From Ficedula albicollis (taxonomy: Eukaryota; Chordata; Aves; Passeriformes; Muscicapidae), in assembly GCF_000247815.1 (NCBI RefSeq), contig NW_004775934.1, positions 310,001 through 374,000 on the forward strand: DNA of 64,000 nt, read 5' to 3'. Positions 23,750-38,700 of this stretch are shown here, one piece after another. Numbering within the stretch: the stretch's first letter is position 1; every line of letters begins with the position of its first letter. The notes under the pieces were generated by a model that searched no databases, was not told where the DNA came from, and saw nothing but the letters and a program-made list of their open reading frames with translations. Both the position numbers and the translations under genes were made by a program.

Positions 23750-26700
23750 CTGGTGTTGAGCAATTGAAAACAAACATCCATAAGTGGCATTTCAAAAGGG
23801 TAAGAGACAAAGCAAAACAGAAACCTATTATTCTAGAAACGAGTTTTGCCCTTACAAATGATAATTAAGAATTCTCCTGTGCAAGTAACTCGTATTTCCA
23901 CTAGCTTTTATCTGAATGCTAACTAAATCCTATTACAAATATGAACAAGTTAGCTTTTAGTACAGCTCATCATTAACAAGCAACAGCTCTTAATCTGTTT
24001 GTATATTCCTGTTATGAAAGTGAAACACCCACTTTATCAAATGTACTACATATTAACTGCTTTTAATTACTATACTTAATGCATGCATTCATATTAAGGC
24101 TTGGTCACAGAAACTGTCTACTAAATATACATGTGGAACCACTAAAAACCGTCAGAAGTGTACCTACCTATGGTCCTCATTAGTAGCAATTAGGCTAGAA
24201 ACATTTCTTAATATTCCTCCTCCACTTTCTATGATGGCTAAAGTATTTGTTTGGCTTCGGTATGTCAGTGTGCCAACCAGAAATGCAAGAGCACCATCAA
24301 CAGCACATATGTCAGCTTTGTTCCCAGTGCAGTGTGCTGACAAATTCCATAAGGCACTCAGAACGCTTTTCAGGGTGGATTCCTAGGAAAACAGCAACAT
24401 GACAGAAGAAGTTTTCAGCTGTTGACTTGAAGTTCTCAGAAACACATTAAGTTAGCTTCAAGGAGCTGTGTACATTCCAATTCTGCTCCCTGGGGTGGTA
24501 AGCTGGGTGTAGGCAGCAGTGCACACGTATTTTGCTTACTTTGCTCTTTCATTCAGCCATAGATTTGGTACTGCCTGCCTCAGAAGTATCAGAAATATAT
24601 ACCTCAATACTTGCTTGCTGCCACAATGACAGAAAAGGCTTGAAGACCAGTTGGCAGGAGTCCCTGGGATGGAACATACTCCCATCTACACACCAAAGAA
24701 GTGGTAGATACATACTAACTAACTGAAAAGAGCTTTTATTAAATGATAGAATTACAAAAAAGACTATTTCAACAGCACAGCTCATGAAACTGAAAAGCGA
24801 AAGTGGTGAACGCTCATAAATAAAATCAGATCAATACTAGTCTTGAGATGCAATTGCTCCACTGTGGTCTGCTGCTATGTTAAATCAAACTCTTATTTAA
24901 AGCGAATTACCACATCAACTGTTTGAACAACTGCTGTTACAAAAAAATTGTAAAACAGTATTAGTGTTTTTATGTAAAATAAATGCATCACTCAAAAATT
25001 CAACTTAATCAGTTATCAGGATACCTTCTTAACTTCTAAAGCACATTCCATCAATGCTTTCACACTTCCAACTTCTCTTAGAGTCTTTTTACTGTTTACA
25101 TCTGCTCGCCAGGACAAGTTCCTCAACACACTTGCAATGACCTGCAAAATGTGAAAGAAAAATAATGTATTTCAAGACAGATACTTTTCTAGCATGTTAT
25201 CAGGTTTAGCAGGTTTTCTCCTGGACTTATCAAATGCTATGATTAATTAACAGTGGTCATGTTCAGTTACTGAAATAAAATTTGCTAACATTTGCTTTTT
25301 GTTGTATTGTCTGCTAGACTGGTCTAACATTTCAGCATCAAGTTTGACCAAAGGTACTGGCTTTTGTGTGTTGGTACTTAAAACAGACTTGAAATCAGTT
25401 TCCTGGCTTTCCGCACCAGTAGAACATTTTAGATAGATTTTCTTCTCTAGACTTATGTCTGTTCTAGAGGTATGTCATCTCAGGGGAGAGATTTATTTTT
25501 TTCTCAGCTTTGCCACTTAGAAAATAGAACAATATCACTTGCCTATCTTTCAGATGGTATGATTATTTTGATGTTTATAAAGGTCTTTGAAAATACACTG
25601 TGCCTTTTACAAGCAAAATAGTTATATTCAGAAGATATCCTAGTACTTGGCAGCAGTTAGATGGAGATAGGTTGTCACTGCAGTGGGCAGTCATTACACA
25701 TTAAACTTCATCCATTCATGAGCAGCTGTAAGCATGAATATCCCTCATGAAATGAATTTGATAGAAAACTTTTGCTTATGGATGCTCTCATTGTCACAGA
25801 AGTGCACAAACTTTTCAGGTTACGCAGTGAATGCTCTGTTGATCACCCCCCCAGGGGGGCACAGAGAGCCAGTGGCACATGGAAGGGCCCAGGAACACCC
25901 TGCCCTGGCTGCTCCCAAGGAGCCACCAGCCCCTCAGAGCCCACCTCAACACTGCCAGAGGAGCACAGGAGCCCAAAGCCAGGTGGGAACTGTGCCCTGT
26001 CCAGGCTCTTCCCAGGACTCTCCCAGGGGACCCACCACCCCATGGCCCAGGTGTGACACTCACAGGAGTCAAAGGGAGCAGCCCTCTGCCCATTTTGGAC
26101 TAGGGATGTGGGAAACTTTGTGGGATCCAGGGGAAGAGATTCTGGAACTGTAGAACACTTATTGTGGGATGGCAGGACCCAGAGGTTTCAAAGGCAGGAA
26201 AACAGATGGACTGAGGTGAGCTTTCAGCACAGGAAAGCACAGGGGACAGAAAGGCACAGTGACATCTGAAAGCTGACTGGCTGATACAGTTACGTGGACA
26301 TGCCTTTTGTGTACATTCAGTGCCATATTCTTACTAAATCCCTTTTATAACTTGACCTGAGTGGAGGACTTCCTGCTCTGTGTGTGTGTGTGGTATCTAG
26401 GTGCCAGTGGCTGGAGGCATCCCAGAGGTCAGGGGGCTCATGGGGCTGTGACTCTCTTTTCAAGAAGACTCAATACCTGTCCTAATACCACATCACAAAG
26501 TTTATCCCAAAACCTCTACTGTAATTCTAATATTTTCCTCAATTGTAACTAGCGAGCTTTTCCTGTTAATGAAAGAACACTTCCTTAACAGCATTTTAAG
26601 AGATAAGGTACATTTTATTTAGATTTGTTCTTTTATCTGGTGATTCACTCAGACTGCAGGAAAACAGGGCTTTTCTTTTAAAGAGCTGTTCCAATTTGTA

Positions 26701-29700
26701 TGCAGTAAACATTAACTAAAGTTGATAATTTAATATTTAATAGTTTTACACAAGTTCCAACCGTTCTGCTCTCTCAGCTCTGAAGATTACCCTAAGCACT
26801 TTCTAAAGGCTTTATTTTGAGGCTGTTTTTCTTACACAGTAGGATCCATTAGAACAGACACTACAGATCAGGGTCATAAAAATAAGATTTACAGCCCATA
26901 CATTATGATTAAAAAACAAAACAAACCACAAAAAACCCCAGAACATGATCCCACAGATAAGAATGTTTTACAAGAAGAATGTATTTCCTAATTTATGAAA
27001 TTATTATGAGAAAAATTTTGCATCAAAGTTAAGGCAACAACAGAAGAAATATTTTATCTCAAAAGAGCATTACCTGCTGTAAGTCTTCACTTTCAGATTT
27101 CAGCTGGGCTACAAGAGCTCTCATGCAGCCCTTCATGGAACATAATGTAGCCTGGTAGGAATCAGGAGAAAAGAAAGTGAGCAGTATTAAACTGCAGGTT
27201 AGATGGCTGCTTCTGCACAGTATTTTGATATTTTAAGCAAATCATATCTAAGGTCTATAAAAACTTAATATATATGTTGTCAACAATAAATACTTGGTTT
27301 ACAACTACTACAAATTTCAGCATAGCTATCAGTTGAATACATAAGTGTAAAATTGTGCTAAGATTTTACATTTTTTACAGCAGTTCTAGGACATGATCTA
27401 GACCTTTACTACCTTAGAAGCCTTCTTTCCTTTGCACCCGATAAAACCCTGTGAGCCAGCAATGTGTTGTTACCTACTGCCCTAGTGATAGAACAAATCC
27501 CGACTTCTCTGAAGTCTATTATTTCTATTTACTGATGAAACATCTTCACTCTAGAGCAGAAAGGTAAGTCTTCAGTATGGAGTAATTTTAAGATCCACAG
27601 GCTGGCAAAATATGGTCAAAAATCTAAGTTTCTAGCCTTTGAAAGAAAGATCCTTGTCAGAAATTAGGGGAGCTAATTTTCTCTTATAATGACTGAAGTA
27701 GTGCCCAGTTTGATCCAGGTATTTCAAAGCAAGCTCTAGTTTGAAGAGGTTTGAAAAATTTCATTAGACAGTGACAGTATTGCTAAATAACTAAATTTCA
27801 GAAAACTTGACCCAATTATGAATTTTAGTTCAACATTCTCAGAAAGAATCAGTCACTATAAAATCACTGTGTGCCATACTAACCTCATTCTCATTAAAAA
27901 ATCAGGCCAACCAATAAAAATCCTTGCTTTCAGTGACAGAAGTGATTTGAGAGCCAATACCATACTTGTATGATGCAACATTCTGTTTGCAGTGCTGTCA
28001 GCAACAAGATGGAATGAGAGGGGTATGTGGAACTCCTGCTTTGAGTTTAAGCTCAACATCCTATCCTGGAGATTTTAACCACCTGTGTTGAGAGCTGTAA
28101 TTCAAATAGCTACGAACTGAAATTACTGCAAGTTTACAGTTCTGCTCTCACCTTGTTTGCCACATCTCCAAAGGTCAGGTTTGTCAGAGCCATGCCAGCA
28201 TACCTCCTTAGAGTAACACTATAGTGGTCATTTGTGAGTCCATACATTTCACAATCCACTTGCAGCAGTTCAGCAATGGCCTGCAAACCTCCTTTAAAAA
28301 GATTCAGATAAGAAGAAGAATAATATCTGTACTTTAATTTTGTAAGTACGGGACACATATAGCAGGGAACAAATTGTGTTTTTATGTACAGAATAAACCT
28401 CAAATGTCTCCAAACCACAATGCCCAGAAAGACATACAAATTGCTAAAATTGCATGCATGGAATTTACTAAGCACGGACTAATAAAGTTCAGGCTGTCAA
28501 ACAAGAACAAATGCAGGATGAAAAAACACCACTAAAACACCAACCAAAAAATCGACCCATTCTAGGAAGTAGTCTCCATTTTAAGTCCAATACTTGCAAA
28601 ATTGCAAATATTTCCACAATAATACTACTCTTACAAAATTCACAATTCATGCCAGTAAAAACAGTAACTGACATAATAATTTATCTGCTAGGAAATGGTG
28701 TGGTTAATTTCAACTGCTTTCAGCACTTAGGGGGCAACAACTGACACGAATTGTTATTAATTGCTTAAACTGTTGTTAAAAAAAAGCCATATATGCAGTG
28801 ACATTCACAAGGAGTACCATGGTTTATAGCAAGCTGCTCAAATATGATCTTACCAAGCTCATTCATTGCATGTCTGTGTTCTTCATCAAATGAAAGTTTC
28901 ATCAAAACACACACTGCAGGACAAATCTGATGATCCACTGGAGCAGGCACTGATCCAGAAACAGGTAACGATTAGTACCTCTCACATGATTCTGTCTAGA
29001 TTGTAAGTTTTTCAGAGCAAATCTAACTTTAAAAATAAATCAGCTGCGGTTTTGGTCAGGTTTGTATCTTCCCACTAATCCATGAACACACAATTAGTTA
29101 AGATGATTATTAAAGTAAGTGTGTACTGTAAATATATTTGATGCTTGAAATTGTATTAGAGAGAATCCTGAATGGAAGTGCTGAGTTAAAAACACAACTT
29201 GCAAAGCAAAAATATTACATTACTACTCTCAGAAACTACTAATCTTAGTGAAACAAATCAATATGGTCAAATATTCTGGCATTAAATAATATTCTGTTTC
29301 TTTGGGTGCTATATCCTTTTGAATGGCTAATTAAACCTTTTGCTTCATAACCTAGAAGTTTTTAAGTTCATACCTTCGTGATCTAGGTTCTGGATAATGC
29401 AGAAATGGTACTGATACAGCTTGTGCAGAGCCCATTCCTGCTGAACTGAACCAAGCACAAAGGCAGCCCTGATTTCAGTCACATACCTGCCACAGACACC
29501 TACAGGCTGCACTTACAGGATGCCCTCAATTCAGAAAAGCAACTAAGCTAACTCTAAGGTTAAATCTATTTTTCTAACTGTTTCCTGAGAAAAATCCTAT
29601 TAATTTACATTTCTCAAATACAACATTAGAAATAGTGGTTCATCTTGATAGACGGAGATTATTTAATTTGTGCTCTCTGCCCTTCTTCCAAATGGAAGGT

Positions 29701-32700
29701 ACTATCTCTAAACATCTGCAGGAAAAGCAATTTGGGATTGTTTATCCATAAAAATGTAGAACAGAATGAGTACATATTCAGTATTACTTTACAAATTACA
29801 AATATAAACCACTAGAATTTCTATCTGGAAAGCACGCCAAAGTCTAAGATTTAAATAAAAAGCTTGTTAGTAGGGTATCATATCTGTGACACGTACTATT
29901 TCCTAACAGTAGCTGAACATAAAGAAGAAACCACACACACACACACATATATGTATATAAGAAAACTGCCATACATTCAACAAGAAGTCAGATTAAAGTT
30001 GAACTTTCCCTAAGTTCACTCTTTTCAATGTATCCTTGAAACGTTTTCATACAGCTTGCAGAACCTACTTGGGTTTTTGTCTTGGTCCATGCCTTGTTCA
30101 TGTGCCTCCTGCCATTCCCAACACGTTTCACAGTAAGCACGGATCTGCTCCAAGAGATGGAGCACACGGATTTCCCGTCTGCCTCGCTTATCATCAGGCT
30201 GGGAGTGAATGATGTTGTGCAGCGCTGCGCTGGCTCTGGCACGGGCCTCTTTACTACCACGGGAGTTTCCTAACAACACAGAGTCCTTATCGTTGCCATG
30301 TAAAAGCTGGATGAGGAGAGGAAGACATCCAGACTGACGCATGGCTATGCAGCTGTCCTGGGAGCTAGACATTGCTAGCAATGTTCTTGACATGTCATCT
30401 TTATCATGAGTACCAAGCATTGATAACAATGAATACACCATTTCCACCTGCAGGTCAAATGATTTTAAAAATACAGTTATGTTTTAAAAACACACATCAA
30501 ATTGAAATGAAATTTGAATGGTACATGTGAGCAAAAACCCCCTTATTTCATGGTGAAAAAAACTGTACTATTTGAAAGTAATTAAATACTATTATTACTT
30601 CAGCGTTCATAATCTTAATAAATTCCACTTAGTGGCTAAATGGCTGGAAGCGGGGGTAGCTGTGTGCAACTGTATTAATCAACAAAACCAACAGCAAAGA
30701 CTTCCAGATTTTCACCATACAAAAAGATTCAACAAATGTATAACGAAAATGCTTCATTTTGGGAAACCAAAATACCTTCAAAATTAAATCTCTCTTTCAA
30801 AAACTATGTTCTCTGTGAATTATGCTTCATTTATAGTCTACATCATGCTGGAAAAAACTGACATCCATGTATTTTACTGTTTTCCTTTAAAATACCTCAA
30901 ATTAACAGGTAATTCTTTGTTCTGATGACTGACTTTTATATGGATCAGATTATTTAGAGCAAATGTAAAACTAAAGACTTAAATTAATACTTTTTTCAAG
31001 TTTACAGGGATAAAACAGTAAAGCAAACAAATGCTTATTCAGTATGTATAAAATACTGAACGTTTGTCAAATTAACTCATGCCATGAAAACCCAGCATTA
31101 CCCATTTAAGTTGGAGTAACCCCGTTCTGAAAATTAAAAATAGTGATTTTTGAGTGATTCCCTTGGCTTTTGTGTAATATTGTGGTCAAGGCACTACTTG
31201 GTTTGTACTCCCTCTCTTCAGTAACAGATTTCAATCAGGAAATGCATTTGATTCTTCTAGTCAACTTTTAGCAGAATAACAGGATGTAGAGGATGATCTC
31301 AGATACTATCTAAAAACTTCAAACTCCTAAAGCCAAGATAAACAGGAACATTCAAAGTCAAAGCACAACATAAAGAAACTATCAAAGGGAATTATAAAGT
31401 AGCAGTGTGTGTGTTTCTCTAGGATATAGTAATTAAGGAAGAAATGAGACAAATTGGACAATTAGACAAATTTTCCAACTAATAATTAGGTATTTGCACT
31501 GGTTACCCTATCAATGAATGATTTTATTTGGTATCTTCACAATTCCAATGTGCTTGAAGATTAATACATATAGTTTTTTAAAAAATGAACAGCAGCAGGC
31601 TGACTTAACAGTGAGTCTGGTAACACAGACTTCTCTAAATACTACAGGACTGCTGAGGCAACACAAATCTTAGAGTCTGCACGGTCACATGGCAAAACCC
31701 ATTGGAGCCTCTTCTACAACAGCCTAACATCCCAGTTTGGAGATCCTGTCTTCCTACTCTGGGAAATCCCAAATGTAGCATTTAAACAAAACCTCTTATT
31801 CTAAAAGAGAGTGACTTTAGTTTGCTTTATGTGTATCTCTTTGCAGATGTTTCAACTGACGGCTATAATCCAGTGTTACTTGGATTTGGAAGGTAAAGTT
31901 TTTGCCAGAGAATAAAGCTGAAGAAGCCACCAAATCAGGCCTCCAAGTTGCAGCTCATGGAAAACAAACAAAAAAATCTGTTTGTTTTTCTTGTTTACAC
32001 ACACTGCCCACAGACTCATCTGTTTTTGCACCTGTAAATGCACTCTTCCATTTAGAATCGCTACCATTTTCCTTTTTTGGGCATTAATATTAGTGATTTC
32101 CTACCCCAGAGCACACTCAGTTCAACCCGTGTTTTTGCCTGTATCCTTCCACACCCACTCCGGTTCCTGCCTTCAGGGCTTTCCCACTATTTGTAACTTT
32201 GTGGAGTTCTGCAGTTTGCAGTGAAAACTGTAGATAGCTGATGTCACCTCCATTTAGGATGTGCATACTGCATGGGACTGAAATGACAACATTGTTTGTA
32301 ACACTGTTTTAAGGCCCCAAATCCTTAACACTATGCAAAATTAATAGGTCCAGCTTCCCAGAGGACTGTGCTCAGCACAGTATCCACATTGCTGCCCATT
32401 CCAGAGGCAGTATGAGATCCAGTGGCTTATGAATTTCATCTTTTCTTCCCCTCTCATTTCATGCTGCATATGTATTTTTGAGTGCAGTCTTGTATTTGCA
32501 GATGCTGTGAAGGGCTTACATAAATTTTTCTTGTCTGTTTAATTTCTCAGCAACTGTGTCTGTTTTGTGGATTTGGATTCTGTAAAAGCATTTGATGAAG
32601 CGCTCTTAAAAAGGTTAATGTTCATCACTGATTATAAAGAGACATCACAAGGTTTCAGATATTTCATTACCTTCTAGGAATTGCTTGTTCCTTACTGTAA

Positions 32701-35700
32701 CAACTCATAACTCATCATCAACAAGTTAAAAAAAAGTATTTCTGTGCATAATATACTAAAATTTTAACTTCATAAAAATTACTATGGGTGGACAAGACTG
32801 TTCAGATAATATTAGTACTACTGGCAGAAACAATGAGGTTATTGTATTAGTAAAAATGTAGCATTAGCGACCTGTGGTTTGTAATCTTCGGTTACCTTGG
32901 TACCCAGATGACTTGTCAGTCTGCGAGGAACAGAATAGTTACTACTAGAGCTCATAACACTGGCTGTCTCATGGTCCACTCGAGCAGCAGAACCCTACAG
33001 ATTTAAACAACAACTCATATAAAACAGAGTCTGAGGGAAAGAACAACAGTGGCTAATTCAGTTTCAGCATTGGATGATGCAGCAGCAATGAACTGCCAAA
33101 CTCCTCTGTTAGGTCTTCTCTGCCCTCACACAACTTAGAGCTCACTGTTAAACTTGGTTTGATTAACCCCTTTTCCTGAGATCTCAACAGAATACAGTCT
33201 CAATAGAACTGTATTTTCAACTGAATGGATTTATAATTTCTATTTTCACCAAGAAGAAGTGGAATTTGGAACAAAATGAATAACAAAAAACAGCCTCCAC
33301 TTTTATGTCAGATTTTGTAGCACACTGGAATAGGTATCCAAGAACCCACCAGCAACAAGAGACTGATCGGGGCAATGAATAACTCTGCTTGATTTTGTCA
33401 ATTTCAAAAGCAAACTATAAATGATTGTGTATTTTTTTTAGTGAAAACTATATAATAATGCTGACACTACTGGATGTAATTTTCCTAGAATCTAGGTATG
33501 CTCCTATCTGTAGTAGCAAGACTCAATTATTAGCATCTTTGTCCTCTTTTAATTAAGTTAATGTATTTATATTTTTCCTTTTTCTGCCACTTTTTATCCA
33601 CTATTATTCTTTACTTTTTTATTTGTTGTTGTTTCTTTCTGTCTGAAGTTTTCTTTACTGTCACTCCCTTCCCATTTGCTTTGGGAAATTACAACATATA
33701 TTTATTTAGAGAACACATTTAATATCAACAACTGTTTTCCTGCAGTAGTCAACAGTTTCTCTTTGATCCTCTAAAAAAGCTAAAATCTGTTAATGGAATT
33801 ATTAGCCTAATTTGCAAAACATTTTCAAACTGTCTGGATCAATGAATGTAATTTTTTTTTCCATAAAAATAGGTGACACACTGAAGAAAACTCCATGGAA
33901 GACACTTTGAAATAGTGTATTTTTCTTCTATGTGCTCCATAAAGAAAGAGGAATTTTGTGGTTCATATAGTTCAACATCTTAAACATGTCATTGAAAGAG
34001 TCTATAAGAAGAAGGTAGGAGTTACTTAATGAAGTGTTTGTATAGACAGAAAATAATCTAGTCATACTGGAATATTTAAACACATTAACATTATTATATT
34101 CATTTCACTCTCACATTTGAATCCAGAAAATGTGATACATGTTCCAGAAGAAATATTTTATGCTACAATTATAACTGGAATTATTTATATTAGCACCATT
34201 TACTCCAATCTGTATTTCCTATGTAAACAAGCCATTATTTTCTCTGTTGACTACAGGGAAATAATCAAAATCTAGAAGTTTAGGAAGATAATCACACTAC
34301 ATTTTCTCCATTATTCACTTTAAAATGAAGTACAGTGTTAAAAACATGGGAATGAATTCCCAGATTTTTACACCATGCAATCCCTTCATATTTTCCTCAA
34401 ATTACATTCAGAGGATTCCAGGTTCAACATAAATGTATGTACCAAAATTATCCATTATTAAGCTCAGTGTGATTCTTTCAACCAAGAAGGTAAAAATGAT
34501 GTAAGTCTGGGGCACCATCTATTAAAATTCACCATGGTGTAGATGGAAATAGCAAAAATTTCCTATCTTTCCCTCAAACTGTATAAACCTCAGTTCAGGT
34601 AACCAACTTCTTCACAACCATCATGTGGCTCTGCTACCAGGGAGACACCAGCATACTCTGCTGAAGTATAACTACATTTCTCACTGGCTTTTAAAGACTA
34701 ATGCCAAGGAACTAATATCAAGTGAGCAGCCATTCATCCAAGGAAATGGGAAATGCCAAGGAAATGTTATGTGGACTTTTCCTGGGTAGGACATCATCCT
34801 TCAAAATCTTTTCCTGTCTACTTCATCTTGTTTCCACCTTTTATACTTCACTGTCTTTCACCTGCTATTTAGCATGCCACTTGAGTAATTTTCGATGTTT
34901 TGTGATATATTTTGTTAGTAAGACGGGCAATCTCATCAAATTCCTTTACAGAACTTGCAAAACAAAGGTATAGACAAAATTTTACTTTAGTGGGAGAATA
35001 GTGAATGCAATGGAAAAGAAGACAGCTGAAACATGATGCTGAAAAGGACACACTTGAATAGTGAAAAATCCTGGATCCAATTAACACTGACCATAAAACC
35101 AATTAGAAACAAATAATTTGGTGGAAACTTTTTTCCTTCACTCCACTATATGGTGATTGCTCTAAGTATACTGAGCTGGTTTGTCAGAAATAAATGTTAT
35201 GCCCAATCCATTAAACCTGCTCTGTCTGGACTTGCACTGAAAGCAAATAACCCCCAGATGGCTGTTTTAACACAAATACATTGCCCTGTCTCTGTGCCCC
35301 ACCAGGAGGAAGGAATATCCATGTTTTATACATTTTTGCAACATAAAGGTCAAAATTGTACACATTCTCAATATTAAGGCCTCAATTGAATTATAAATGG
35401 ATCTTCCATTTGCATAAATCTGCCAAGACATGACAATCTCTTCTTACTTCCTTCCTTCTCTGTAAAATACATTGTCCAGGAAGAACTCCTAATTCATTCT
35501 CTGAAGATGGATGATAGAGCAACAATGCATCAATTATTTAAATACATTATGCTTTCAGCCCCAAAGCAGCAGTGAACTACTTTCTTTCCAAATAATAAAG
35601 CTGTCTAAAGAATTAAGAGTCACCACCTCAATAAGATATGGATGATAGAATTTAATTCCAAATGGTGATCAAATTTATTTCTAAAGCAAAATTATGGGCT

Positions 35701-38700
35701 GTGCTTAATGTTTAATCAAGTGAAATATTCCAGCCAAACCACAATTCTTTCTGATAAATCTTCTACAGGACACTTTTGGAAATATTTAAATAATTCTACT
35801 TCCCTGGAGTAACAAAAATATCCTGTGTATGAATTCAGCTATTAAATCTGTACTGTGAAGTCTTAAAAATCCAAATTACTAGTGGGAATGTCTAAGCTAC
35901 AGTTAGAAATCATGAAGGAAATAATCATGATAAATAAATGAAAGTATTTTTAGCCAAAGAGAGAAGTAATAAATATTGATAAATATTGGTTTTAAAAGAC
36001 AAGTAAAGAATTTAATGTATACCTCAAGATATTCCACCAATGTATTTCAGTAATTTTCAGGAAGAACAGCAATGACAGATTATTTAGAAGAATTTCAATA
36101 ATCCTTCAGCCAACTTTTAGGAGATTACCTCATTGATACTTCATTTCAAAGCTTTAGATAATGCAGTATTAAAGAAACATTAATGATAAACCTGTCATTT
36201 ACTTCTCTTCTTTAAAAATCACCAACATCTTAGTGATAATTTCTAAAATGAAAATTTGAACAATTTACCATAATTTACTAACACTTCTTATGTTACAATT
36301 CAACCACAATGAAACACATTTTCTGTAGTCTTTCTTGGTATCTCTTTCACACCATTAGGCTCATTAATCATTTAAACAAAAGAAAAATGTTCCCTGTGTT
36401 ATTAAATATTTATACTTCCCTTTATTAAAACACTTTCTTCCAGTAAATACAAGAAATTCCCCAAATAGAGACAGAAAGAAGAAAAACATCCATTGTTTTG
36501 AACAAGTAGGCATGCCAACACAGTAAGTTAAATACCAAAATATGCATCATGTATCTTAAATATTTAATTATATTAAAACAAATAAAATACTCTATTTACC
36601 TGACCAGTACTGCTGGTTGCCACGCTGATTTCTGCTGCTCCTTGACCTTCATTCTGCCTCTCTGTATCATGGGAACCTGCCTCATGCTTGCTTTGAGGTG
36701 CTCTCTGTTAATACAAGAGTTTATGAAATTACGAACAGAAATAAGGTACAATTTACCACTGAAAGCTTTCTTGGTTATGAGAGCATCAATACTGCATCCT
36801 CAGGAAGCCACTGAGCAGCACTTTGCATATCATAACCCCAAGCCTCAAAAATTAACAGCAGAGACCAAGCGTCTTCAAAAAACTGTGAGATGAAAGAGAA
36901 GCATTTCCTCCGAGGATTACAGCCTTGCAAGACAAAGGATCTGCTGTGACACACAGCAGCACCATTTTCCACCAGCTGTGCTCACATGCCTATCAGAAAT
37001 GTAACAGAACTGGAGCAAACAACTGTCTGCTCTGCTTGGCCACGTGATCCCTGCTTTTACTGGGCTTTTACATGGCCAGCACTGTTCAATTAAGCTTCAT
37101 GTTCAAAGATGAATGATTTCTGCTTGAACAGAAGGATATTTGTACTATAAGAATCCTTCTAAATGTCAAGGACAAACAGTGCAGGAATTACCACTTTGAC
37201 AGAAAATAAATTTATATAGCTTGATACTGATCCATCTCAAATTTTGTCAAAATAAATTTAAGTGATGTGGCAAGGTGGTACAGACAGGTTTCAGTTCCTT
37301 TACGAAAACAGATTTTTATACATCTACATAAAAATTAAATTGGTCTCCCTGCCACTGACAGGCATTTAAATGAACAGTTACAAATTATGTGAACTATCAA
37401 ACATTATCTTTTAATGTATTTAAAACATTTCAGATTTTCAGAAAGACATGAATAATCCCTGGAAATGGCTGAACTCTGTAGTTGAAAGTAAGATAATTTT
37501 CTAAGTATTGTTTTTCTTGCCAAGCTTCACTTCACAGACTAAGAGGCTACTACCTCACAGACAATACAACCTTAATTAATTTGTTTAGCCACATATGGAA
37601 TACGTCATTCAGTTTCTATGTGGGTCTACGGTGTTCTTGAGCTGCAGAGGCTAGGATAGCACAGTCTGCCTCATCTTGCTTTAAGGATATTTATCTCTGA
37701 CTTTTAGCAATAGCTCTCTTTAATGTACACACCCTGAAATAATCTTTGCATACTCTCAGTGATTAAATTCATACAGTATCACTAGCATAAATAACTGTTT
37801 TGTTCATCTAAGACGGAAGAGTCTCATTTAACACTGTGCAGTTTCAGAAACCAGTAATCAGCATGTGAAGTGATAATTTAGGGATAAACTTAAAAGTGTA
37901 AATACAATTTAACTAAAGGAATAAGGTATGTAAAAAATGCAGGATATTACACAAACCAGCAGTATCAGAAAATTGGAAACAACTATAGGTAACAAATTCC
38001 TTGACATTGTATCTTCACTTATGGAAAATGAGTAAGCCACAAAGCAAATCTCAGAGTATTTTAGGACACACAGTGTTACTACTTTTTATAATCTGATCTC
38101 TAATTTTTCATGCTCTTTGTCACTGTGTATGAAATGAAACTGGTATTGATGCTCATACAGTAACTGAAGAAACTCTGGCTCCCAGTACAACAGTGGGACA
38201 CCCAGTCAAGATCAGGCCTTGCTGTACATGAGGTGAATTCAGTATAATGCTGAATTCCTGTCTCACAACACAGTCAATCTTGAATAAAGTGTAATTATAA
38301 GTTTGATGAACATGCCTAGAGCTGAAAATCTGAATGGTTCATCAGCAAGGCTCTGACCCACTGCGTCACCTGAGGGGGAGTAATACTCTTCTTCCAAGAA
38401 CACTCCTGGGGTTGGGGCAGGGTGGTGAAAATAGGGTGTATCTATTAAATAGTTCTGCTGCATCCAAAGCACAGACACACAGACATTTCATTCCCTGACA
38501 AGAAAAGTTTCTGTGCGCCTTTAACACTCTCTGCTCCTATCAATATACATTTGTTTGCTACATGCTATTTACGAATGACATGCCTTCCCATTCCCCCCTA
38601 AGCACTCTCAAGAAGGGTGGCAATATGCCAGTACACAAAAACACTCAATACCCAAATTAATTTTCAAGACAGTTTTTAACAGTTACTAGCAGGCAGGGTT

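Noticed and set aside
23750..23790. Extension of the last APC exon's open frame to an upstream ATG at 23790
   Set aside because: Exon 14 ends CATAG|GT and the acceptor CACCAG| at 23751-23750 restores the conserved R-QILREN junction, so the upstream codons are intronic.
28134..28475. A 113-codon minus-strand frame taken as a single coding unit
   Set aside because: Only 28152-28291 is coding (APC exon 11); the upstream codons are intron 10 read through the acceptor.
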